64,000 nucleotides of DNA from assembly GCF_004339465.1 (NCBI RefSeq), contig NZ_SMFY01000001.1:806001-870000 (forward strand), in the 5' to 3' direction. Each line of letters starts with the position of its first letter. Position 1 is the stretch's first letter. Below the pieces are notes generated by a model. The model was not told the origin of the DNA. It was given only the letters and a program-made list of their open reading frames with translations, and did no database searches. The stretch comes from Ancylobacter aquaticus. Lineage in GTDB: Bacteria > Pseudomonadota > Alphaproteobacteria > Rhizobiales > Xanthobacteraceae. The translations under genes and the position numbers were made by a program. Positions 34,523-44,181 of this stretch are shown here, piece after piece.

Positions 34523-34575
34523 ACGGAGAGACTCCCAAATGCGGCCGCCGCAGTCGAGGGCTGCTTGGAGACTTC

Positions 34576-35427
34576 TTACGCCCTCAGGGCGATCCGGTAG
34601 GCGTGGGCGGGGTAGACGCCGAGAATCCGCACTTCCTTGGAGAAGAAGGACAGTTCCTCCAGCGCCAGCTTGAGGCCCGGGTCGTCGGGATGGCCGTCGA
34701 CATCTGCATAGAACTGGGTAGCGAAGAACTCGCCGTCGAGCTGGTAGGATTCCAGCTTGGTCATGTTCACGCCATTGGTGGCGAAGCCGCCCATCGCCTT
34801 GTACAGCGCGGCGGGCACGTTGCGCACGCGGAAGACGAAGGTGGTCACGGTCGGCCCGTTATTGGCGGCTGCCCATTCGCCGTCCTTGGCGAGGATGACG
34901 AAGCGTGTGGTGTTGTGCGCCTCGTCCTCGATGTTCTCGGCAATGATGTCGAGGCCGTAGATTTCGGCGGCGAGCCGCGAGGCGATGGCTGCGCGGGTCT
35001 CGTCCTGCGCCTCGGCGACCAGACGCGCCGAGCCGGCGGTGTCGGCGCCGACGATGGCTTTCAGCCCCAGCTTGCGGATGATGTTGCGGCACTGGCCGAG
35101 CGCCATGACGTGGCTCTCCGCCGATTTCACCGTCGCCAGCGACGCGCCCCTGATGGCCATCAACTGGTGCGAGAGCGGCAGGAAGAACTCGCCGATGATG
35201 GTGAGCCCGGAGGTCGGCATCAGGTGGTGGATGTCGGCCACACGCCCTGCCACCGAATTCTCGATCGGGATCATGCCCAGATCGGCTTCGCCGTTCTGCA
35301 ACGCGGCGAAGGCGTCCTCGAATGTGGCGCAGGGCACCGCCTCGTGATCGGGATAAACCTCGCGGCAGGCGATGTGCGAGTTCGCGCCCGGCTCGCCCTG
35401 GAAGACGATGGTGCGGCGGCTGGTCAT
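34576..35427 (-). CDS. pheA: Prephenate dehydratase
   Basis: This 283-residue enzyme converts prephenate to phenylpyruvate in phenylalanine synthesis. The periplasmic-binding-like catalytic domain begins [14 protein letters not shown] and carries the TRF catalytic motif in [14 protein letters not shown]-terminal ACT domain ([20 protein letters not shown]) should bind phenylalanine for feedback. No chorismate mutase domain is fused. Its start overlaps the kdsB stop by 4 bp, so the genes are coupled. Confidence 0.94.
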   Translation of the reverse strand: MTSRRTIVFQGEPGANSHIACREVYPDHEAVPCATFEDAFAALQNGEADLGMIPIENSVAGRVADIHHLMPTSGLTIIGEFFLPLSHQLMAIRGASLATVKSAESHVMALGQCRNIIRKLGLKAIVGADTAGSARLVAEAQDETRAAIASRLAAEIYGLDIIAENIEDEAHNTTRFVILAKDGEWAAANNGPTVTTFVFRVRNVPAALYKAMGGFATNGVNMTKLESYQLDGEFFATQFYADVDGHPDDPGLKLALEELSFFSKEVRILGVYPAHAYRIALRA

Positions 35428-36206
35428 GAGAGCGTCCTTGATTCGTGCGCGGCCTGTCGACTTGCCGCTTCCCGGGCCAGCATGGCGCGTGCCTTTTCCA
35501 GATCTTCCGGCGTGTCGACGCCGAGCGGGACAGTGTCGACGATGGCGACATCGATCCGCATGCCGGCCTCCAGCGCGCGCAGCTGTTCCAGCTTCTCGCG
35601 GCTCTCCAGCGGCGAGGGCGGCAGGGCGACGAAGCGCTCCAGCGCGCTACGGCGGTAAGCGTAGAGGCCGATATGGTGGAACAGCGGCCCCTCGCCATAA
35701 GGCGCGGTGGCGCGGGTGAAATAGAGAGCGCGCAGCCGGCGCGTGGTGATCGGGCTGCCGACCGCCTTCACCACATGGGGGCTGGTGCGTTCGCCCGCGT
35801 CGGTGATCTCGGCCGCCAGCGTGCCGATGTCCACCGCCGGGTCGTCGAGCAGGTCGAGTGCGGCGCGAATGAGGGAGGGGTCGAGCGTCGGCAGGTCGCC
35901 CTGCACATTGACGATGCGCGTTACCAGGCGGTCCGGGTCGATGCGCCCCAGTGCCTCGAAGATTCGGTCCGAGCCGCTGGCATGGTCGGCGCGCGTCATG
36001 GCGACCTCGAATCCGGCGCTCTCCACGGCGGCCCGCACGCCCGCGTCATCGGTGGCGACCACCACCCGGCCGATGCCCGCCGCGGCTGAACGCCGCGCCA
36101 CTTCGACGATCATCGAACGGCCGCCAAGATCGGCGAGCGGCTTTCCCGGCAAACGGGTCGAGGCCATGCGGGCTGGAATAAGAATAAGTGTGTCCTGGGA
36201 GGACAT
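35424..36206 (-). CDS. kdsB: 3-deoxy-manno-octulosonate cytidylyltransferase
   Basis: This 260-residue enzyme makes CMP-Kdo for lipopolysaccharide core. The nucleotide-binding start [20 protein letters not shown] is typical. [17 protein letters not shown] and YRRSALERF follow. It overlaps pheA by 4 bp and is divergent from the cytochrome c gene, the usual order in Hyphomicrobiales. Confidence 0.94.
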   Translation of the reverse strand: MSSQDTLILIPARMASTRLPGKPLADLGGRSMIVEVARRSAAAGIGRVVVATDDAGVRAAVESAGFEVAMTRADHASGSDRIFEALGRIDPDRLVTRIVNVQGDLPTLDPSLIRAALDLLDDPAVDIGTLAAEITDAGERTSPHVVKAVGSPITTRRLRALYFTRATAPYGEGPLFHHIGLYAYRRSALERFVALPPSPLESREKLEQLRALEAGMRIDVAIVDTVPLGVDTPEDLEKARAMLAREAASRQAAHESRTLS

Positions 36207-36424
36207 GTCGGTGCCTTGTCATCGTACTGCGCGGTGCCGGGCGCCCCTCTCAGAGTGGCGAAACGTAGCACCGCAGGGCGCTTATACGGGTTGCACGCGA
36301 ACCGTCAAAATGATTAGTTCCCGCGCGTCATTGGCGGTCGCAGGCGAGCGCTGATACATTGCGCGCAGGGTATTGCAGGCCAGCCGGATGGCCCGCGTGC
36401 CGGGGTGAGGGAGCGAATATTTCG

Positions 36425-37294
36425 ATGGACAGCTTCGAGCTGAACAAGGTTGCTGGTGCGGTCCTGGGCGTGCTCACGTTCACGCTCGGTCTGAACGTGT
36501 TCGCCGATATCCTGTTCTCCAGCCATGGGCCGGAGAAGGCGGGCTACGAGATCGCCGTGCAGGAGGAACTGACGGGCGAGGCACAGGCCGCGCCGGCCGC
36601 TGTTCCGCTGGCTCAGCTGCTTGCCGCCGCCAGCCCGGAGAAGGGCGAGGCACAGGCCAAGAAGTGCGCGGCCTGCCACAATTTCGTCGAAGGCGCGGGC
36701 GCCAAGGTCGGCCCCGATCTCTATGGCATTGTCGGCCGGCCCATTGGCGGCGCCGAAGGCTTCGCCTATTCGGCGGCGATGAAGGCGCATGGCGGCACCT
36801 GGACGTTCGAGGACCTCAGCGACTTCATCAAAAGTCCGAAGGGCGACATTCCCGGCACCGCGATGGGCTTCGCCGGTATCGCCAAGGACACCGATCGCGC
36901 CGACCTGATCGCCTATCTCAACACGCTGTCGCATAGCCCGCTGCCGCTGCCGCAGCCTGATGCGACGCCCGCCGCTGCCGAGCCGGCGGCGACCGTTCCG
37001 GCTTCGGGCGAGACGGGTGGCAACGCGCCGCCCCCGGCCGGGTCCGCCGCGCCCGCAACGACCGTGCCGGCACCTGCCGCTCCCGAGACTCCTGCGGCTC
37101 CCGCACCCGAGACGCCTGCGGCTCCCGCACCCGAGACGCCTGCGGCTCCCGCTCCCGAGGCGCCTGCGGCTCCCGCTCCCGAGGCACCTGCGGCTCCCGC
37201 TCCCGAGGCACCTGCGGCTCCCGCTCCCGAGGCTCCCGCCCCGGCGGAACCGGCTCCCGCCGCTCCCGCTCCGGCGGCGCCCGCGACACCCTGA
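36425..37294 (+). CDS. Membrane-anchored class I cytochrome c with Ala/Pro-rich repeat tail
   Basis: This 289-residue protein resembles CycM-type cytochrome c-552. An uncleaved N-terminal helix (about residues 10-31) anchors it in the inner membrane. The heme site is CAACH at 81-85 and the axial Met is in GTAMGFAG near 147. It should shuttle electrons to the terminal oxidase in the periplasm. After residue 180 comes a low-complexity tail of Ala, Pro and Glu, including six exact or near-exact 8-residue repeats (ETPAAPAP, then EAPAAPAP). Tail-less homologs are usual, so the extension may be variable in length. Confidence 0.9.
   Translation: MDSFELNKVAGAVLGVLTFTLGLNVFADILFSSHGPEKAGYEIAVQEELTGEAQAAPAAVPLAQLLAAASPEKGEAQAKKCAACHNFVEGAGAKVGPDLYGIVGRPIGGAEGFAYSAAMKAHGGTWTFEDLSDFIKSPKGDIPGTAMGFAGIAKDTDRADLIAYLNTLSHSPLPLPQPDATPAAAEPAATVPASGETGGNAPPPAGSAAPATTVPAPAAPETPAAPAPETPAAPAPETPAAPAPEAPAAPAPEAPAAPAPEAPAAPAPEAPAPAEPAPAAPAPAAPATP
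37085..37228 (+). repeat. Six tandem 24-bp repeats in the cytochrome c tail
   Basis: Three units encode ETPAAPAP and three encode EAPAAPAP, with nearly identical DNA. A seventh partial unit follows. Such exact in-frame repeats are prone to slippage. Confidence 0.9.
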
Positions 37295-37333
37295 GGCGCT
37301 CGCCCTGCGGGGCGCGGCTTTCACGATCACGTC

Positions 37334-37372
37334 AGGCCGGCGGCGCAATGCGTCGCCGGCCTTATTCTTTTC
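37334..37372 (+). terminator. Rho-independent terminator after the cytochrome c gene
   Basis: A 13-bp stem with one G-T pair (arms 37334-37346 and 37350-37362, loop AAT) is followed by TATTCTTTT. It separates the cytochrome gene from the yej operon. Confidence 0.8.
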
Positions 37373-37470
37373 AGGACTGCCCCCTTCATATTCGCCACCA
37401 ATTTTCATAATCGTCGTGAGCGGCCGTGCGCGGCCGCTCCGCCAGACGACGTGCCAGAGGGAAGACGCGC

Positions 37471-39420
37471 ATGACCCGGTTCCGCAGCTCCGACCGCCCC
37501 GCCGCCCTCTGCTGGCGCCCGCCGTCCCGCAGCCACGCCCTGTTCGGTGCCGTGGCCGGCGTTTTGGTCGGCTTCGCCCTGCTTGGTCCGGCAATGGCGC
37601 AGGAGGCGGCCCCGAACCCGGCCCCGGCGCCCGCTGCGACGCCGGCAGGCGCTGGCGAATGGCGGCACGGCCTGTCGCTGATGGGCGAACCCAAATACCC
37701 CGCGGACTTCACGCGCTTCGACTATGTGAACCCGGACGCGCCAAAGGCCGGTCTGCTGCGGCTCTCGGTCGACGGGACGTTCGATTCGCTGAACGACATC
37801 ATTCCGCGCGGGACGCCAGCCGCCGGGCTTCAGCTGATCTACGACACGCTGATGAGTTCGGCCTATGACGAGGTGGCCACCGAATACGGCCTGATCGCGG
37901 AAAGCGTGCGCTATCCCGCCGATTTCTCGTCCGTCACCTACAAGCTGCGCCCCGAGGCGAAGTGGCATGACGGCCAGCCGATCACCGCCGAGGACGTTGT
38001 GTGGTCTTTCGAGCAGCTGACCAAGAACAACCCCCGGCAGGCCTATTATTACAGCCACGTCAAAGGTGCCGCTGTCACCGGCGAGCGCGAGGTGACGTTC
38101 ACCTTCGACCAGGCGGGAAACCGCGAACTGCCGCAGATCGTCGGCCAGATCCGGGTCATGCCCAAGCACTGGTGGACCGGCACGGATGCGAGCGGAAAGC
38201 CGCGCGACATCAGCCAGGGCACGCTGGACGTTCCGCTCGGCTCCGGTCCCTACAAGGTCAAGCAGGTGCAGCCCGGCCGCTCCGTTTCCTTCGAGCGGGT
38301 GCCGGACTATTGGGCGGCGAGTCTGCCGGTGAATGTCGGCACCAATAATTTCGCCGAGCAGCGCTACGAGTATTTCCGCGATTCGACGGTGGAACTGGAG
38401 GCCTTCAAGGGCGACCAGTATGATTTCCGGGTCGAGACATCGGCCAAGGACTGGGCCACCGCCTATAATTTCCCGGCGGTGAAGGAAGGCCGGGTTGTGC
38501 TGGAGGAATTCCCAGACCGCGCCTCCGGCTCCATGCAGGCCTTCATCCCCAATCTGCGCCGCGAGAAATTCCAGGACCAGCGCGTGCGTCGTGCGCTCAA
38601 TCTGGCGCTCGACTTCGACGGGATGAACCGCACGCTGTTCTTCGGCCAGTACAAGCGCACGCAGAGCTATTTCCAGAACACCGAGCTTGCCTCCTCCGGC
38701 CTGCCGCAGGGGTTGGAACTGGAGATTCTGGAGAGCGTGAAGGACAAGATCCCCGCCAGCGTCTTCACCGCGCCCTACGCCAACCCGGAAGGCTGGAGCG
38801 AGGGGCTGCGCCGCGGCAACCTGCGCGAGGCGGCCAACCTGCTCAAACAGGCCGGCTACGAGGTGAAGGGCGGCAAGCTGGTGAACGCCAAGGGCGAGCC
38901 CTTCACGATGGAGATACTGCTGTCCAATCCGGCTTTCGAGCGGGTGGCGCTGTTCTACAAGCCTTCGCTGGAGCGGCTCGGCATCACCGTGAATGTCCGG
39001 CAGGTCGATCTCTCGCAATACATCAACCGCCTGCGCGCCCGCGACTATGACATGATCATCTCGGGCTGGGGCCAGTCGCTCTCGCCGGGCAATGAGCAGC
39101 GCGACTTCTGGGGCTCCAGCGCCGCCGACCGCGAGGGTTCGGGCAACTATGCCGGCATCAAGGACCCCGGCGTCGACGCGCTGATCGAGAAGGTGATCTA
39201 CGCCACGAGCCGCGAGGAACTGGTCGCCGCCACCCGCGCTCTAGACCGGGTGCTGCTGGCGCATGACTATGTGGTGCCGAGCTGGAACTACCCCAATTCC
39301 CGCACGGCGCGCTGGAACCGCTTCAGCCACCCCGAGAAACTGCCGCAATTTTCCTATGGCTTCCCCGACATCTGGTGGTGGGACGCGGAGAAGGCGGCCA
39401 AGACCGGAGCGGCCCGGTGA
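37471..39420 (+). CDS. yejA: YejA-type oligopeptide/microcin C ABC transporter binding protein (first copy)
   Basis: This 649-residue family 5 binding protein has a Sec signal peptide (helix GAVAGVLVGFALLG, cleavage near AMA-QEA). The DppA/OppA fold follows: HGLSLMGEPKYPADFTRFDY, LRPEAKWHDGQPITAEDVVW, LGSGPYKV, RRALNLALDFDGMN. The HGLS and FDYVNPDAPKAG stretches are typical of YejA. ATG 37471 has AGAGGGA upstream. It heads the operon yejA, second yejA, yejB, yejE, yejF. Confidence 0.92.
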   Translation: MTRFRSSDRPAALCWRPPSRSHALFGAVAGVLVGFALLGPAMAQEAAPNPAPAPAATPAGAGEWRHGLSLMGEPKYPADFTRFDYVNPDAPKAGLLRLSVDGTFDSLNDIIPRGTPAAGLQLIYDTLMSSAYDEVATEYGLIAESVRYPADFSSVTYKLRPEAKWHDGQPITAEDVVWSFEQLTKNNPRQAYYYSHVKGAAVTGEREVTFTFDQAGNRELPQIVGQIRVMPKHWWTGTDASGKPRDISQGTLDVPLGSGPYKVKQVQPGRSVSFERVPDYWAASLPVNVGTNNFAEQRYEYFRDSTVELEAFKGDQYDFRVETSAKDWATAYNFPAVKEGRVVLEEFPDRASGSMQAFIPNLRREKFQDQRVRRALNLALDFDGMNRTLFFGQYKRTQSYFQNTELASSGLPQGLELEILESVKDKIPASVFTAPYANPEGWSEGLRRGNLREAANLLKQAGYEVKGGKLVNAKGEPFTMEILLSNPAFERVALFYKPSLERLGITVNVRQVDLSQYINRLRARDYDMIISGWGQSLSPGNEQRDFWGSSAADREGSGNYAGIKDPGVDALIEKVIYATSREELVAATRALDRVLLAHDYVVPSWNYPNSRTARWNRFSHPEKLPQFSYGFPDIWWWDAEKAAKTGAAR

Positions 39421-39467
39421 AGGGGCCGGGGGCCTGCGTGCGTCTAGGCCCGGCCGGCGCCCGGGCA

Positions 39468-39553
39468 CCTCAGAATGACGGAGGCCGGACATGACCGGAA
39501 AGCCGCCGATCACGGCCCGTCATCCTGAGAAGGCCGCCATAGGCGGCCGTCTC
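39468..39553. repeat. REP-like palindromic element spanning the start of the second yejA gene
   Basis: CCTCAGAATGACG (39468-39480) is the near-complement of CGTCATCCTGAG (39518-39529). A strong hairpin follows with arms GGCCGCC/GGCGGCC at 39532-39538 and 39542-39548 and flanking GAGA/TCTC. This is the usual form of alphaproteobacterial intergenic REP elements. It overlaps the first twenty or so codons assigned to the next gene. Confidence 0.65.
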
Positions 39554-41476
39554 GAAGGAGCCTGCCGGCTTTTACAGGCGCCGCTTTCCCGCCGCACAGC
39601 GCTGGCATTTGCCGCCGGCGCTTCGCTGCTACCGTTGCTCGGCCGCCGCGCGGTGTCGCAGGAGGCCCCGCCGCCGCCCGCCGCCGGCGCGCTCGCTCCC
39701 GGATTCGGCGCGGAGAGCCATGGCCTCTCGGTGTTCGGCGACCTGAAATACCCCGCCGACTTCGCCCGTTTCGACTATGTCGATCCCGCCGCGCCCACGG
39801 GCGGCACCTTCTCGCAGATCGGCCCGACGGCGGCGTTCAACCAGTCGTTCCAGACCTTCAACTCGCTGAACGGCTACGTCCTGAAAGGCGACGGCGCGCA
39901 GGGCGTTGATCTGATCTTCGATACGCTGATGGCACGGGCCTTCGACGAGCCGGACGCCATTTACGGGCTGGTCGCGCAGGGCGTCGCGGTGTCGCAGGAC
40001 GGGACGGTGTATCGCTTCCGGCTGCGCCCGCAAGCGCGGTTCCATGACGGCTCGAAGCTCACTGCCGAGGATGTCGCCTTCTCGCTCAATTTGTTGAAGA
40101 GCAAGGGTCATCCCATCATCGCGCAGAATCTGCGCGACATGGTGAGCGCGGAAGCGGAGGGTGACGCGATCGCGGTGGTGCGTTTCGCGCCCAGGCGCGC
40201 GCGCGACGTGCCGCTGTTCGTCGCGTCGCTGCCGATCTTCTCAAAGGCCTATTACAGCGCCAACGAATTCGACGCGAGCTCGCTGGAGCCCCCGCTCGGC
40301 TCGGGCGCCTACAAGATCGGGCGGTTCGAGGTGGGCCGCTTCATCGAGTATCGTCGCGATCCCGACTATTGGGCCAAGGACCTGCCGGTGACTATCGGCG
40401 TGAACAATTTCGACGTGCTGCGCTACGAGTATTTCCGCGACCGCGAGGTCGGCTTCGAGGCGTTCAAGGCGCGGGCCTATCTGTTCCGGCAGGAATTCAC
40501 CGCCCGCACCTGGGCCACCGGCTATGATTTTCCGGCGTTGAACGAGGGAAAGGTGAAGCGCGAGGTCCTCCCCGACCGCACGCCGTCCGGTGCGCAGGGC
40601 TGGTTTCTCAATCTGCGCCGTCCGAAATTCGCCGATCCGCGTGTGCGCGAGGCGTTGTCCTATGCCTTCGATTTCAACTGGACCAACAAGAACCTGATGT
40701 ACGACGCCTACAGGCGCACGACATCCTTCTTCGAGAATTCCGACCTCAAGGCGGGGGGCCCGGCGGGGCCGGACGAGGAGGCGCTGATCGCGCGGCTGGG
40801 CGACCGGCTGAGCGCCGAGGATGTGGCGGTGCTCAAGGCGCCGCCTTGGTCTCCGCCGGTGTCGGACGGCTCGGGGCAGGACCGCGCGCTACTGCGCCGG
40901 GGCACGCAGCTTCTGCGCGAGGCGGGCTGGGTCATCAAGGGCGGCCGTCTGGTCGACCCGCAGGGCAACGGCCTGGCCATCGAATTCCTCGACGACGAAG
41001 GCTCGCTGGAGCGCCATACCTCGCCCTTCATCAAGAACCTCAAGCTGCTCGGCATCGAGGCCAATTTCCGCCTCGTCGATCCGCCGCAATATCAGCGCCG
41101 GCTCAACGATTTCGACTTCGACACGACGGTGCGGCGATTCTCCATGTCCACGGTGCCGGGCGAGTCGCTGCGCAACTATTTCGGCTCGGCGGCGGCGAAC
41201 ATTCCCGGTTCCAACAATCTCTCGGGTATTGCCGACCCGATCGTCGACCTGCTGATCGAGGAGGTGATCGCGGCGCCGACGCGCGACGAACTGCGCACCG
41301 CCTGCCGCGTGCTCGACCGCCGGCTGCGCGCGGGGCGCTACTGGGTGCCGCAATGGTATTCCGCCGAGTTCCGCATCGCCTTCTGGGACGAGTTCGGCTG
41401 GCCCTCCGCGCCACGCCCGACCTATTCCCGCGCCATTCCCGAAATCTGGTCGGCGCGCACGAGGTCGGCGGGATGA
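39491..41476 (+). CDS. YejA-type ABC transporter binding protein (second copy, Tat signal)
   Basis: This 661-residue paralogue of the preceding gene has a twin-arginine signal (LSRRTALAFAAGASLLPLLG) rather than a plain Sec signal, so it may be exported folded. It shares SHGLSVFGDLKYPADFARFDY, LRPQARFHDGSKLTAEDV, LGSGAYKIG and FNWTNKNLM. The assigned ATG 39491 makes about 32 residues before the Tat motif, and most of these are encoded inside a REP-like palindrome. No better ATG or GTG exists between them, so the N terminus is uncertain. It may widen the substrate range of the YejBEF importer. Confidence 0.85.
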   Translation: MTGKPPITARHPEKAAIGGRLEGACRLLQAPLSRRTALAFAAGASLLPLLGRRAVSQEAPPPPAAGALAPGFGAESHGLSVFGDLKYPADFARFDYVDPAAPTGGTFSQIGPTAAFNQSFQTFNSLNGYVLKGDGAQGVDLIFDTLMARAFDEPDAIYGLVAQGVAVSQDGTVYRFRLRPQARFHDGSKLTAEDVAFSLNLLKSKGHPIIAQNLRDMVSAEAEGDAIAVVRFAPRRARDVPLFVASLPIFSKAYYSANEFDASSLEPPLGSGAYKIGRFEVGRFIEYRRDPDYWAKDLPVTIGVNNFDVLRYEYFRDREVGFEAFKARAYLFRQEFTARTWATGYDFPALNEGKVKREVLPDRTPSGAQGWFLNLRRPKFADPRVREALSYAFDFNWTNKNLMYDAYRRTTSFFENSDLKAGGPAGPDEEALIARLGDRLSAEDVAVLKAPPWSPPVSDGSGQDRALLRRGTQLLREAGWVIKGGRLVDPQGNGLAIEFLDDEGSLERHTSPFIKNLKLLGIEANFRLVDPPQYQRRLNDFDFDTTVRRFSMSTVPGESLRNYFGSAAANIPGSNNLSGIADPIVDLLIEEVIAAPTRDELRTACRVLDRRLRAGRYWVPQWYSAEFRIAFWDEFGWPSAPRPTYSRAIPEIWSARTRSAG

Positions 41477-41620
41477 CGGCGATTTGTGAGGCGGGTATTT
41501 CGCGCGTCGTGCAATTCGCACGTCGTGCAATGGGCAACGGCCCTGCATGAACGGACGTTAAGTTGACGCGGGTGCGCCCGCCCTCCACCTTGTGCCCGCC
41601 TCGCGGAGAAACCCGATCGT

Positions 41621-42727
41621 ATGCTGGCCTATATCGTCCGACGCATTGCCCTCATGGTGCCCACTGTCATCGGCATCATGCTGGTTTCCTTCGCTGTCGT
41701 GCAGTTCGCGCCGGGCGGGCCGGTCGAGCGGGTGATCGCCGAACTGACCGGGCAGGGGACCTCCGCCACCGCTCGCATCTCCGGCGGCGGCGGTGATTTC
41801 GGCGGCATGCAGCAGAGCGCGCCGGGGGGCGACCCGGTCTCTTCAAAATATCGCGGTGCGCAGGGACTGGACCCGGCCTTCATCAAGGATTTGGAGAAGC
41901 AGTTCGGCTTCGACCGGCCGGCTCATGAGCGCTTCCTGAAAATGATGTGGGACTATGTCCGCTTCGATTTCGGCCGCTCCTATTTCCGCGACGTGTCGGT
42001 GATCGACCTGATTGCCGAGAAGATGCCGGTTTCGATCTCGCTCGGCCTGTGGATGATGCTCATCACCTACGCCATCTCCATCCCGCTCGGCATCGCCAAG
42101 GCAGTGCGCGACGGCTCGCGCTTCGATGTGTGGACCTCGGCGGTGATCATCGTCGGCTACGCCATTCCGAGCTTCCTCTTCGCCATCCTGCTCATCATCG
42201 TGTTCGCCGGCGGCTCGTTCTTCTCTTGGTTCCCGTTGCGCGGGCTGACCTCCGAGAACTGGGACCAGCTTTCGCTGGGAGGAAAGATCCTCGACTATTT
42301 CTGGCATCTGGCGCTGCCCATCACCTCGATGGTGCTGGGCGCCTTCGCGACCATGGCGCTGCTGACCAAGAACTCGTTCCTTGACGAAATCCGCAAGCAA
42401 TATGTCGTCACCGCACGGATGAAGGGTTTGTCGGAGCGGGCGGTGCTCTACCGCCATGTGTTCCGTAACGCCATGCTCATCATCATCGCCGGCTTTCCCG
42501 GGGCGTTCGTCGCCGCCTTCTTCTCGGGCTCGCTCCTGATCGAAACCATCTTCTCGCTCGACGGCCTGGGCCTGCTTGGCTTCGAGAGCGTGCTCAACCG
42601 CGACTACCCCGTGGTTTTCGCCAATCTCTTCATCTTCTCTCTGGTCGGGCTGGTGGTGAACCTCATTTCCGACCTCACCTATACCTGGGTCGATCCACGT
42701 ATCGACTTCGACACGCGGGACGTCTGA
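41621..42727 (+). CDS. yejB: Oligopeptide ABC transporter permease YejB
   Basis: This 368-residue inner-membrane permease starts MLAYIVRRIALMVPTVIGIM. It carries the long insertion typical of YejB after the first helix. The ATPase-docking loop appears as YVVTARMKGLSERAVLYRHV, then FRNAMLIIIAGFPG. About six membrane helices are visible. It pairs with YejE (next gene, 2 bp away). Confidence 0.93.
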   Translation: MLAYIVRRIALMVPTVIGIMLVSFAVVQFAPGGPVERVIAELTGQGTSATARISGGGGDFGGMQQSAPGGDPVSSKYRGAQGLDPAFIKDLEKQFGFDRPAHERFLKMMWDYVRFDFGRSYFRDVSVIDLIAEKMPVSISLGLWMMLITYAISIPLGIAKAVRDGSRFDVWTSAVIIVGYAIPSFLFAILLIIVFAGGSFFSWFPLRGLTSENWDQLSLGGKILDYFWHLALPITSMVLGAFATMALLTKNSFLDEIRKQYVVTARMKGLSERAVLYRHVFRNAMLIIIAGFPGAFVAAFFSGSLLIETIFSLDGLGLLGFESVLNRDYPVVFANLFIFSLVGLVVNLISDLTYTWVDPRIDFDTRDV

Positions 42728-42729
42728 GC

Positions 42730-43896
42730 ATGGACGCCGCCAACACCGCCCCCCCGCCCTCCCCGGTGGACGCCGCGTCCGACCGGCCGCGCCGCCCCTT
42801 CCTGTCGCCGCTCAACCAGCGCCGCTGGGCCAATTTCAAGCGCAACCGGCGCGGCTGGTGGAGCTTCTGGCTGTTCTCGGTGCTGTTCATCCTCAGCCTG
42901 GGGGCGGAGTTCATCGCCAACGACAAGCCGTTCCTGATCGAATATGATGGAGGTTATTACTTTCCCGGGCTGGTCGCCTATCCCGAAACCACGTTCGGCG
43001 GGGATTTCGAGACCGAGGCGGATTACCGCGACCCCTATCTGCAGAACCTGATCCAGGAGAAGGGCGGCTGGATGGTGTGGCCGCCGATCCGCTATTCCTA
43101 TTCCACCCACAATCTCGATCTGCCGACCCCCGCCCCCTCACCGCCGACCTGGATGCTGACCGACGCCCAATGCGCGCCGGTGGTGGAAAAGCTCGGCCGC
43201 ACCGGCGGCTGCGGCGCGCTGGAGTGGAACTGGCTCGGCACCGACGACCAGGGTCGGGATGTGCTAGCGCGTCTAATCTACGGCTTCCGTCTCTCTGTGG
43301 TGTTCGGGCTCGTCCTCACCATCATCTCGTCCGTCATCGGCGTCGCTGCCGGCGCGGTGCAGGGCTATTTCGGCGGCTGGACTGACCTGATCTTCCAGCG
43401 CTTTATCGAGATATGGACCTCGATACCCGCGCTTTATCTCCTGCTCATCATCTCCTCAATCCTCGCGCCGGGCTTCTGGGTGCTGCTCGGCATCCTGCTG
43501 CTATTCTCCTGGGTGTCGCTAGTCGGGCTGGTGCGGGCTGAATTCCTGCGCGCCCGTAACTTTGAATATGTGCAGGCGGCACGGGCGCTCGGCGTCTCCA
43601 ACGGCGTCATCATGTGGCGGCACATGCTGCCCAACGCCATGGTGGCGACACTGACCATGCTGCCCTTCATCGTCTCCTCCTCGGTGATGACGCTGACCGC
43701 GCTCGACTTCCTCGGCTTCGGCTTACCCCCCGGCTCGCCCTCGCTCGGCGAATTGCTGGCGCAGGGCAAATCCAACGTGCAGGCCCCCTGGCTCGGCCTG
43801 ACCGGCTTCTTCACCGTCGCCATCATGCTGAGTTTGCTCATCTTCATCGGCGAAGCGGTGCGCGACGCCTTCGATCCCCGGAAGACGTTCGAATGA
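42730..43896 (+). CDS. yejE: Oligopeptide ABC transporter permease YejE
   Basis: This 388-residue permease begins with a Pro-rich cytoplasmic tail. A first helix follows, then a periplasmic loop of about 150 residues with the YejE landmark WNWLGTDDQGRDVLARLIYG. Helices and the docking loop FEYVQAARALGVSNGVIMWR follow. It forms the channel with YejB. The yejF gene does not follow directly; a toxin-antitoxin pair of about 700 bp lies between. Confidence 0.93.
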   Translation: MDAANTAPPPSPVDAASDRPRRPFLSPLNQRRWANFKRNRRGWWSFWLFSVLFILSLGAEFIANDKPFLIEYDGGYYFPGLVAYPETTFGGDFETEADYRDPYLQNLIQEKGGWMVWPPIRYSYSTHNLDLPTPAPSPPTWMLTDAQCAPVVEKLGRTGGCGALEWNWLGTDDQGRDVLARLIYGFRLSVVFGLVLTIISSVIGVAAGAVQGYFGGWTDLIFQRFIEIWTSIPALYLLLIISSILAPGFWVLLGILLLFSWVSLVGLVRAEFLRARNFEYVQAARALGVSNGVIMWRHMLPNAMVATLTMLPFIVSSSVMTLTALDFLGFGLPPGSPSLGELLAQGKSNVQAPWLGLTGFFTVAIMLSLLIFIGEAVRDAFDPRKTFE

Positions 43897-43940
43897 GGGC
43901 GCAGCGCCATGCTACAATTGCCTTCGGAGGAATTGAGACC

Positions 43941-44165
43941 ATGAACAGGATCGTGCGAGAGCACTACCCGGTCGAGAATCTGCCGGAGGATTTGCGGGAG
44001 GGGATTGAGGGCACGCATGTGCGCGTGACGGTCATACCGGAAGAACGATCCGGCGCTGCCGACCCCAAGAAGCTGACCTACGCAGATATACGGGCACGGG
44101 TTAAACCTCGCGGCACCACAACGGAAGAAGCGGTAAGGCGCATCCGCGAACTTCGCGACGAATGA
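43941..44165 (+). CDS. Putative antitoxin (VapB-like, 74 residues)
   Basis: This small, charged protein (MNRIVREHYPVENLPEDLRE at its start) precedes a PIN-domain toxin by 16 bp on the same strand. ATG 43941 has CGGAGG upstream. Its C-terminal YADIRARVKPRGTTTEEAVR looks like a toxin-binding tail. The N terminus would hold the DNA-binding part, but no exact family can be named. The call rests on the pairing with the PIN gene. Confidence 0.75.
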   Translation: MNRIVREHYPVENLPEDLREGIEGTHVRVTVIPEERSGAADPKKLTYADIRARVKPRGTTTEEAVRRIRELRDE

Positions 44166-44181
44166 TGTCATAGGGCCGATT

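Noticed and set aside
37085..37240. Possible CRISPR array
   Set aside because: The repeats are contiguous 24-bp coding units without unique spacers and lie in frame within the cytochrome gene.
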